This document shows positions 1-5,083 of a DNA stretch of 5,083 nucleotides, piece by piece. A model generated the notes under the pieces. That model was given only the letters and a program-made list of their open reading frames with translations. It was not told the origin of the DNA and made no database searches. Position numbers and translations under genes: made by a program. The stretch comes from an uncultured Ignavibacteria bacterium (GTDB lineage: Bacteria; Bacteroidota; Ignavibacteria; Kapaibacteriales; UBA2268): NCBI GenBank assembly GCA_903911805.1, contig CAIWET010000164.1:1-5083 (forward strand), in the 5' to 3' direction. Numbering within the stretch: the stretch's first letter is position 1; each line of letters starts with the position of its first letter.

Positions 1-11
1 AATTATAAAAG

Positions 12-28
12 TATTATTTTTAATAATA
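12..28. repeat. AT-only inverted repeat, possible weak hairpin
   Basis: TATTATT (12-18) and AATAATA (22-28) are perfect reverse complements separated by TTT. The stem has no G or C, so an RNA hairpin would be weak. It could be the remnant of a terminator for a gene to the left, but in DNA this AT-rich such a repeat can easily arise by chance. Confidence 0.25.
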
Positions 29-130
29 GTGTGATTAAAAAATAATTAGATAATCCTATTAAAATTGTGAAAAATTTTAAAATATTGAACAAATATTAAA
101 TGAAACTGTATATAATTCGAATTTTTGGAG

Positions 131-138
131 TAATTTTG
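131..138 (+). promoter_or_regulatory. Candidate Bacteroidota-type -7 box for the kinase gene
   Basis: TAATTTTG matches the TAnnTTTG consensus of the primary sigma factor of Bacteroidota and would place transcription start near 143-145, giving a leader of about 63 bases. No good TTTG -33 element lies at the expected distance; the nearest match is CTG at 106-108. A competing candidate is TATAAT at 111-116 with TTGAAC at 85-90, but its 20-bp spacer is longer than ideal. In DNA this AT-rich both matches could be chance. Confidence 0.28.
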
Positions 139-152
139 TATCGTATATGTTG

Positions 153-175
153 TTGTATGTAAGAATTTCATACAA
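153..175. promoter_or_regulatory. Inverted repeat TTGTATG-N9-CATACAA, possible operator or leader hairpin
   Basis: Two perfect 7-bp arms (153-159 and 169-175) flank a 9-base spacer. The arms contain G and C, unlike most of the surrounding DNA. The repeat ends 32 bases before the kinase start codon and would lie just downstream of the start predicted from the TAATTTTG box. A dimeric repressor could bind here, or the transcript could fold into a small hairpin. The sequence alone does not decide between these, and I do not recognise the site as that of a known regulator. Confidence 0.35.
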
Positions 176-207
176 TTATGGATTAATATATTTAAATATG
201 ATATAAA

Positions 208-2895
208 ATGAAGCAAAAAAAGAGTTTTAAATATATCTATGCTGGGCTATTTTTTTTAGTACTACTTTCAGCATTGTATTATCAAGAGAATATTCAAACC
301 CAAAAAAAAGTATTTTTGTTAGCTTTGCAAGAAGCAAAAGGTAATTTTGATAAAGACTTGATATATAGAAGATGGGCATCTATGCATGGAGGAGTTTATG
401 TGCCTATAGATTCAATAACTCCGCCAAATCCATATTTAAATCATATTCCCGACAGAGATATTCAAACTACAACTGGAAAGAAATTAACTTTAATGAATCC
501 AGCTTATATGACTCGTCAAGTTCACGAAATTTCATTTTCATTGTATGGAATAAAGGGGCATATTACAAGTTTAAAGCCACTTAGACCAGAGAACAAAGCA
601 GACAAATGGGAAGTAATCGCACTTCAAAATTTTGAGAACGGATTAAACGAGTTTGCTGAGATTGCAAACATAGATTCAATCTCATATTTTAGATTTATGA
701 AACCATTAAGAGCAGAAAAAAACTGTTTGAAATGCCACGCTGTACAAGGTTACAAAGAAGGTGAAATTAGAGGTGGATTAAGTGTTTCGCTAAAGTGGGA
801 ACCTTTTCAAGAAATTATTAATTTAGAATCCAAAGCGAGATTAATGGAATATCTAATAGTTTTTGCTTGTCTTATAGCAGGACTATCATTAACATATTTT
901 TTAAGTCAACGAAGTTATAAAAAACAAAAAAAAGTTGAGAATTTATTAAGATTAACTCAATATTCAATTAACAATTCAAAGGATTATATATACTGGATTG
1001 ACGAATTTGGAAATATTATTTATGTTAATCAAACTTTGTGTGATCACTTAGGATACTCTCGAGATGAGATAACAAAATTAAAGATTTTTGATATTGACCC
1101 AATGTTCAATTTAGAGAATTGGAAAAATCATTGGAAAGAAATAATCGAAAAAAATTCAATGACTTTTGAAACGATTCATTTTTCAAAGGATGGGAATGAA
1201 ATTCCAGTTGAAGTGAAAACAAACAGCATTGAATTTGAAGATATAATGTATAATTATTCAATAGCAAGGGATATCTCGATAAGACAATCAATAGAAACTG
1301 CATTAAAAAATAGTGAAGAAAAATTCTCTAAAGCATTTAAATCAATACCCGAGGCAATTTCAATTGCAAATATTGAAACTGGTGAATATATTGACGTAAA
1401 TGATTCATTCTTAAAGATTTCAGGCTTTAATCGCGATGAGGTAATTGGAAAAACTTCTAAAGATTTAAATTTTTGGATAAATCCCGATGACAGAATTAAA
1501 TGTATGAATGAATTTAAAAACAAGGGATATTTGAATAATTATTATATCAAATTTAGAATGAAGAATAATGAAATTCGAGATTTCTTAGTTTCTAGTGAAA
1601 ATATTATTATCAGTGGTATTTTATGCAGTTTAAATTTTAATTTGGATATAACTCAACAGAAAAAAGATGAAGAATTATTAGTTAAGCAGAATATGGAATT
1701 AGAGAGACAATATGAAGAATTTGTACATTTGAATGAAATTCTTAAGATCACTAATTATGATTTAGAAATTGCAAAATCTAAAGCAGAAGAAAGCGATAAA
1801 TTAAAGACAGCTTTTCTTCAAAATATGTCTCACGAAATCAGAACTCCATTAAATGGAATTCTTGGCTTTTCAGAGTTAATTCAAAATGAAAATTTATGTA
1901 AGTCTGATCTTTACGATTACACCAAAGTTATTAAACAGAGTGGATTAAGATTATTAGAAATCGTAAATAATGTAATTGATATTTCAAAAATTGAAACAGG
2001 ACAAATAGAAATTTCTTCAAGAGCATTTTCTATTAATAAATTATTACGAGATTTGTATGATTTTTATAAATCTGACTCAGATCTTTTGAATTTAAGTTTT
2101 GATTATCATACTTTCTTGGATGATGGCAATGCAATTATTGAAGCAGATGAGTCAAAAATTAATAAAATATTGAGTAATTTGATTAATAATTCTTTGAAAT
2201 TTACTACTAATGGTGGCATTGATATTGGTTACATTATTAAGAATAATAATATTGAATTTTATGTTAGAGATACTGGCTGTGGCATTCCTGATGATATGGT
2301 GCATAGAATCTTTATGAGATTTACTCAAGTGAATTTATCTATCAATAGAGGGTACGAAGGTGCTGGCTTAGGATTAGCAATATGCCAAGGTCTTGCTTCG
2401 GCATTGGGAGGAAAAATTTGGTTTGAATCTGAAATAAATAAAGGAACTACTTTTTTTGTTTCAATTCCATATAATACATCCAACAAGACATCAATTAACT
2501 CAAATAGTATAAAATTAAGTGAGAAAAAGCAATCAACCATTTTGTTGGCTGAAGATGACTTTACAAGTTACTTATTATTATCAAAGATATTAAAAGACCA
2601 TAATTTCAATATTATTTATGCTGAAAACGGTCAGAAAGCAATTGATTTAATTAAAAGTAATTCTACAATTGATTTAATTATGATGGATATCAGAATGCCA
2701 ATTGTTGATGGTTTTGAAGCAACAAGGCAGATTAAAGAAATAAATCCTAGTATTCCAATAATTGCTCAAACTGCTTATGCATTTAGTCAGGAAAGAGATG
2801 AAATTCTATCTAAGGGATTTGACGATTATATTTCTAAACCATTAGAATTTAAAGCACTAATAAGCATTATTAAAAAATATATTAAGGAAAAGTAA
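208..2895 (+). CDS. Haem c-sensing (Tll0287-like) hybrid histidine kinase, PAS-PAS-HisKA-HATPase-REC
   Basis: This is a membrane-bound hybrid sensor kinase of 895 residues. Helix 9-25 anchors the N-terminus. Residues about 30-205 form a periplasmic Tll0287-like (DUF3365) domain with WAS-HGGVY (56-64), NPAYMTRQ (97-104) and the haem c site CLKCH (173-177). Helix 215-233 leads to two PAS domains (about 246-360 and 372-486) and a likely coiled coil (about 485-530). HisKA carries His542 in SHEIRTP; the HATPase has Asn661, DTGCGIP (688-694) and GAGLGL (718-723). A receiver (about 777-890) has acidic Asp783/Asp784, Asp827, Thr855 and Lys877. All catalytic residues are present, so it should be active. 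It probably senses redox state or a ligand at the haem. The start is firm: an in-frame TGA lies at 199-201 and a hydrophobic helix follows. No Shine-Dalgarno is visible. No partner HPt or regulator is in the window. Confidence 0.93.
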   Translation: MKQKKSFKYIYAGLFFLVLLSALYYQENIQTQKKVFLLALQEAKGNFDKDLIYRRWASMHGGVYVPIDSITPPNPYLNHIPDRDIQTTTGKKLTLMNPAYMTRQVHEISFSLYGIKGHITSLKPLRPENKADKWEVIALQNFENGLNEFAEIANIDSISYFRFMKPLRAEKNCLKCHAVQGYKEGEIRGGLSVSLKWEPFQEIINLESKARLMEYLIVFACLIAGLSLTYFLSQRSYKKQKKVENLLRLTQYSINNSKDYIYWIDEFGNIIYVNQTLCDHLGYSRDEITKLKIFDIDPMFNLENWKNHWKEIIEKNSMTFETIHFSKDGNEIPVEVKTNSIEFEDIMYNYSIARDISIRQSIETALKNSEEKFSKAFKSIPEAISIANIETGEYIDVNDSFLKISGFNRDEVIGKTSKDLNFWINPDDRIKCMNEFKNKGYLNNYYIKFRMKNNEIRDFLVSSENIIISGILCSLNFNLDITQQKKDEELLVKQNMELERQYEEFVHLNEILKITNYDLEIAKSKAEESDKLKTAFLQNMSHEIRTPLNGILGFSELIQNENLCKSDLYDYTKVIKQSGLRLLEIVNNVIDISKIETGQIEISSRAFSINKLLRDLYDFYKSDSDLLNLSFDYHTFLDDGNAIIEADESKINKILSNLINNSLKFTTNGGIDIGYIIKNNNIEFYVRDTGCGIPDDMVHRIFMRFTQVNLSINRGYEGAGLGLAICQGLASALGGKIWFESEINKGTTFFVSIPYNTSNKTSINSNSIKLSEKKQSTILLAEDDFTSYLLLSKILKDHNFNIIYAENGQKAIDLIKSNSTIDLIMMDIRMPIVDGFEATRQIKEINPSIPIIAQTAYAFSQERDEILSKGFDDYISKPLEFKALISIIKKYIKEK
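724..738 (+). other. CxxCH haem c attachment site in the kinase sensor domain
   Basis: The codons for CLKCH (residues 173-177) encode a standard haem c attachment motif. Cys173 and Cys176 would form the thioether bonds and His177 would be the proximal iron ligand. The motif lies between the two predicted membrane helices, hence in the periplasm, where cytochrome c maturation takes place. Its position late in a DUF3365-type domain agrees with that family. Other cysteines of the protein (for example 221, 277, 473) are in the second helix or the cytoplasmic part, so none is available in the periplasm as a second ligand. Confidence 0.85.
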
Positions 2896-2910
2896 CAGAA
2901 AATATATTAA
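2874..2910. repeat. 12-bp direct repeat around the converging stop codons
   Basis: AAAATATATTAA occurs at 2874-2885 and again at 2899-2910. The first copy lies in the last codons of the kinase gene; the second covers the 3' end of the gap and the TAA stop of the opposing gene (2907-2909 on the minus strand). The AATATATT cores are self-complementary, so the copies could pair as an 8-bp AT stem with a 17-base loop on either transcript. This is the only structure near the two gene ends that could aid termination; it is weak and lacks a GC-rich stem. Confidence 0.3.
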
Positions 2911-5057
2911 TAAATTATAGGTGTTTCGACTTCAATTTCTACTGTTCTGGAGTAAAATCTTCCTTCAGGCGAATCGTTATTATATAGTAATTTTTCGTTT
3001 CCAATGCCTTGATATTTAGCTCCATTATGATTGATTATTTTTTCAACTGCAGAAGCACGTTTCTCAGATAATATTTTATTATGTGCTGGATCACCAGTTC
3101 TATCAGCATAACCGAAAATTTGAATATCTGACTCAGGTTTGATATTCGATTTAATCAAATCAATAATTTTGTTATTTGATTTACTTAAAGTTGCTTTATC
3201 AAAATCAAACAAAATCAAACTATATTTTTCTTTAGTTTTATCTGATTTATTTGCCAAAGATTTCTTTTTAATTGTTTCTTTAATTATTGAAATTGGTCTT
3301 TCAGTAGTATATTTTACTTTATCGAGGCTATCAATAACATATAATTTGTAAAATATAACATCAGGCAGTTTAATTAATTCGCTCAATTGATTTGATAAAT
3401 CCCAGTCAGAATTTTCAACAAATTTTGAAATATTATAAGTTTTATAAATAGACTTATTTTGTAAAATATCAACTTTCGCATTTTTTATTCCAGCTTCCGA
3501 CACAATTTCAGACTTAAATCTTAAAATATTTGGCTCAATTGTCCAGTAAGATGATTTAGAATAAATTGGCTTAGTTATTTCATAATCATCAGAAATTATC
3601 TCCACACGCCTATTTTCAGCTCTTTTGTCAGGTTCAGCCATTGGTGTTGATACCTTTTCAGGTAAATTTCTGGTTTCAATTCTAATTCTGGAATCTTCTA
3701 AACCCCAAACATCGACCAGATATTTTTTAACACTAATAGCGCGGTCTTTTGATAGAGTAGAATTATTTTTCTCATTATTATTACCATCGTTGCATCCAAT
3801 TAAAGTAATATTAGAAGATGGATTATTTTTTAACCTTTTTCCAAAAACATTTAATACATAATAATAGGTTTCAACTGCTGTTAAGCTGTGTAAAGTATCT
3901 TCGTTGAATTTATCAATAATATTATTAGAAATTCTAATATATTTATCTGAAAGATTGGATGAATCTTCATCAAAGAATATGTAATTCAACAATGGTTTTA
4001 AATTAATACTTAAAATTTCATTGATTTTAATTTCGGGATTGGGCGTTTCAGCACCAGATTTGTCCACCCCAAAAGCAGTTATTTGAACCTCTAATTTTCT
4101 TATTGGCTCAACATAATAAAAAAGGGTATCAGTGCGAGAAATAGTTTCTTTAGTCAATTTTATGTCATCAAATATTTCAGTTGTTTTAGAAGAATTAAGA
4201 ATACCTAATCTAATAACATTATCCAGATTTTTTTCAGCCAAAATTTTGACAGTATCAATAAATTCATATTTTTCATACTTTTGAATTATTTCTTTAGGAA
4301 TTATTGGAGAATATTTAATATTAATTCCACCACTAAAACTATTTACAGACCAACTATTAACGCTAGGAGCATTGTCAACTTTAGATAATCCATAAACATA
4401 TGACATCTCTGGTTCAATTAAAAGTGTTTTTGATTCATTTAGTGGTAATTGATAAGAAATACTGATTATTGGTGCAAGATAAATACTTGGAGCATTTTCT
4501 AATTTGCCACTAAATTGGTTGCGAATTCTGCTCTGAGTATCATTACCCAAAGAATCAACAAAAGTACCAACATTCGAAGGTTTTACAATTTGCTCTTTTT
4601 GTGAATAATCTTTTACTATTACAGATCCGATATGAAATCCAATATTTAAATTTAAATTTTCTATAATTTGATATTTTAAATATGGTTCTAATCCTAATGA
4701 ATTTAATTTGGTATCAATAGAATGTTCAAATGCACCATCAGTAATTTTATTATTTACTATTAGTTTAGTTGATTCGGTACTAGTTAACAATCCACTAAAA
4801 TTATAATAATTTAGCTTCAATTTCAAAGCAAAATCATTATTAATCAAATATTCATAAAATAATCCCATTGAAAATCCAGATCCAGAGCCGTCTTTAAAGC
4901 CAGGTGAACAGCTTGGACAATAAGGTAATTTAATGAAATCTGCAGAATGAGAATTGTAATTATAGAACAATGAAACGCCATAATTTGGTCTTAGTGTATC
5001 TTTTTTACAAAATATAATTGCAGGAAATATTAGAAGGAATAATATTATTTTTTTCAT
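2907..5057 (-). CDS. Outer-membrane beta-barrel protein with two OmpA-like peptidoglycan-binding domains
   Basis: This large exported OmpA-family protein probably ties the outer membrane to peptidoglycan. From the ATG at 5057 it has 716 residues. Residues 1-17 form a signal peptide (MKK, a hydrophobic run, then Cys17). Residues about 26-250 contain some eight amphipathic stretches, consistent with a small barrel, with CPSC (47-50) in the first loop. A linker with a likely beta-rich region (about 305-350) precedes OmpA-like domain 1 (356-489). A second beta-rich, Ig-like spacer (about 505-600) precedes domain 2 (613-711). Asp424/Arg439 and Asp652/Arg667 match the peptidoglycan-binding pair of OmpA in spacing and context. 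At over twice the length of classical OmpA, it resembles large FCB-group OmpA proteins. An in-frame TTG at 5069 would add four residues (MASE), but the ATG gives a cleaner signal peptide. No Shine-Dalgarno is seen. It converges on the kinase gene with an 11-base gap. Confidence 0.9.
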   Translation of the reverse strand: MKKIILFLLIFPAIIFCKKDTLRPNYGVSLFYNYNSHSADFIKLPYCPSCSPGFKDGSGSGFSMGLFYEYLINNDFALKLKLNYYNFSGLLTSTESTKLIVNNKITDGAFEHSIDTKLNSLGLEPYLKYQIIENLNLNIGFHIGSVIVKDYSQKEQIVKPSNVGTFVDSLGNDTQSRIRNQFSGKLENAPSIYLAPIISISYQLPLNESKTLLIEPEMSYVYGLSKVDNAPSVNSWSVNSFSGGINIKYSPIIPKEIIQKYEKYEFIDTVKILAEKNLDNVIRLGILNSSKTTEIFDDIKLTKETISRTDTLFYYVEPIRKLEVQITAFGVDKSGAETPNPEIKINEILSINLKPLLNYIFFDEDSSNLSDKYIRISNNIIDKFNEDTLHSLTAVETYYYVLNVFGKRLKNNPSSNITLIGCNDGNNNEKNNSTLSKDRAISVKKYLVDVWGLEDSRIRIETRNLPEKVSTPMAEPDKRAENRRVEIISDDYEITKPIYSKSSYWTIEPNILRFKSEIVSEAGIKNAKVDILQNKSIYKTYNISKFVENSDWDLSNQLSELIKLPDVIFYKLYVIDSLDKVKYTTERPISIIKETIKKKSLANKSDKTKEKYSLILFDFDKATLSKSNNKIIDLIKSNIKPESDIQIFGYADRTGDPAHNKILSEKRASAVEKIINHNGAKYQGIGNEKLLYNNDSPEGRFYSRTVEIEVETPIIY
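2925..3221 (-). other. Second OmpA-like peptidoglycan-binding domain
   Basis: These are residues 613-711 of the outer-membrane protein. The domain opens with the strand LILFDFDKATLS, followed by IFGYADRTGD and LSEKRASAV, the usual OmpA-C order. Asp652 and Arg667 are 15 residues apart, as in the diaminopimelate-binding pair of Acinetobacter OmpA. The C-terminal NRRVE-type motif is degenerate here (SRTVE), so this copy has diverged from the first. It ends five residues before the protein's C-terminus. Confidence 0.85.
3591..3992 (-). other. First OmpA-like peptidoglycan-binding domain
   Basis: These are residues 356-489 of the outer-membrane protein. It begins with LLNYIFFDEDSSNLS, then ITLIGCNDG and LSKDRAISV, and closes with ENRRVEI. 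Asp424 and Arg439 have the 15-residue spacing of the peptidoglycan-binding pair. It is about 35 residues longer than the second copy, mostly because of an extended helical stretch after the first strand (about 375-410). A cysteine (422) replaces the usual residue after the glycine in the GxTD-type motif. Confidence 0.82.
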
Positions 5058-5066
5058 TTCACTAGC

Positions 5067-5074
5067 CAAATCTA
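5067..5074 (-). promoter_or_regulatory. Candidate TAnnTTTG -7 box just upstream of the outer-membrane protein gene
   Basis: Read on the minus strand, TAGATTTG matches the Bacteroidota -7 consensus exactly. It ends 9 bases before the ATG at 5057, so transcription from it would start only about 2-5 bases before the ATG, giving a nearly leaderless message. The -33 element would lie beyond the window's right edge, so the promoter cannot be confirmed. If it is real, it excludes the TTG at 5069 as the start, because that codon is inside the box. It may be a chance match. Confidence 0.25.
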
Positions 5075-5083
5075 AAACAAAAG

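Larger units (their letters stand above)
1..207. other. Non-coding leader region upstream of the haem-sensor kinase
   Basis: No gene is supported here. The DNA is almost entirely A and T, and stops occur early in all three forward frames; the longest frame from the left edge closes at 43-45. It contains an AT-only inverted repeat near the left end, a 10-bp palindrome AATTCGAATT at 114-123, a candidate promoter around 111-138, and a 7-bp inverted repeat at 153-175. The region most likely holds the promoter and 5' leader of the kinase gene. The far left part may instead be the 3' flank of a gene outside the window. Confidence 0.6.

Noticed and set aside
1..45. Partial coding frame entering from the left edge and ending at TAA 43-45
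   Set aside because: Only 14 codons of low-complexity AT-rich sequence are visible, with no protein signature.
372..584. Forward open frame of 70 codons overlapping the sensor domain, and the reverse frame at 2325-2540
   Set aside because: Both overlap conserved parts of the kinase in other frames and have no support of their own.
1106..1523. Reverse-strand open frames inside the PAS region of the kinase (1106-1303 and 1254-1523)
   Set aside because: They lie opposite a well-supported coding region, overlap each other and show no recognisable domain.
948..1600. LOV-type photosensor role for one of the PAS domains
   Set aside because: Neither PAS domain shows the flavin-binding NCRFLQ-type cysteine motif; Cys277 and Cys473 are in other contexts.
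3139..3861. Forward-strand open frames opposite the OmpA-like domains (3139-3351 and 3625-3861)
   Set aside because: They are antisense to clearly conserved domain sequence and encode low-complexity hydrophobic peptides without motifs.
5007..5057. Lipoprotein signal with Cys17 as the lipidated residue
   Set aside because: The residue before the cysteine is Phe, preceded by Ile-Ile; a lipobox needs a small residue there. The protein also looks like a barrel, which does not need a lipid anchor.
5058..5069. TTG at 5069 as the start of the outer-membrane protein, adding residues MASE
   Set aside because: The ATG at 5057 begins a standard lysine-led signal peptide, and the TTG lies inside a candidate -7 box. 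The longer form remains possible because the frame is open to the window edge.
1..5083. CRISPR array, insertion sequence, tRNA or riboswitch
   Set aside because: No regularly spaced repeats, transposase-like frame, terminal inverted repeats or recognisable RNA fold was seen on either strand.

Overview
The window holds two complete genes that converge tail to tail, plus a 207-base non-coding leader on the left. The DNA is very AT-rich. Neither gene has a recognisable Shine-Dalgarno sequence. Both starts lie near candidate TAnnTTTG boxes, the -7 element typical of Bacteroidota. The large outer-membrane barrel protein with OmpA-like domains also fits this group. Together these suggest a low-GC member of the Bacteroidota / Ignavibacteria / Kapabacteria (FCB) lineage, probably an environmental one. 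This is inference; no marker gene is present to fix the taxon.

Layout: bases 1-207 contain no gene but carry an AT-only inverted repeat, a weak promoter candidate and a clean 7-bp inverted repeat (TTGTATG-N9-CATACAA) just upstream of the first gene. Bases 208-2895 (+) encode an 895-residue membrane hybrid histidine kinase. Its periplasmic part is a Tll0287-like (DUF3365) domain with a CxxCH haem c site, followed by a second membrane helix, two PAS domains, HisKA, HATPase and a C-terminal receiver. Bases 2907-5057 (-) encode a roughly 716-residue exported outer-membrane protein: a predicted eight-stranded barrel followed by two separate OmpA-like peptidoglycan-binding domains, with a likely beta-rich spacer before each. 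Only 11 bases separate the two stop codons.

The kinase probably senses redox state or a small ligand at a covalently bound haem in the periplasm and passes phosphate from His542 to Asp827 and then to an HPt protein encoded elsewhere. The outer-membrane protein probably tethers the outer membrane to peptidoglycan. Both belong to the envelope, but they are on opposite strands and nothing in the sequence shows a functional link. I see no mobile element, CRISPR array, RNA gene or multi-gene defence or biosynthetic system. The most unusual points are the haem c kinase with no third cysteine available for the known His/Cys ligation, and the doubled, apparently intact peptidoglycan-binding sites.
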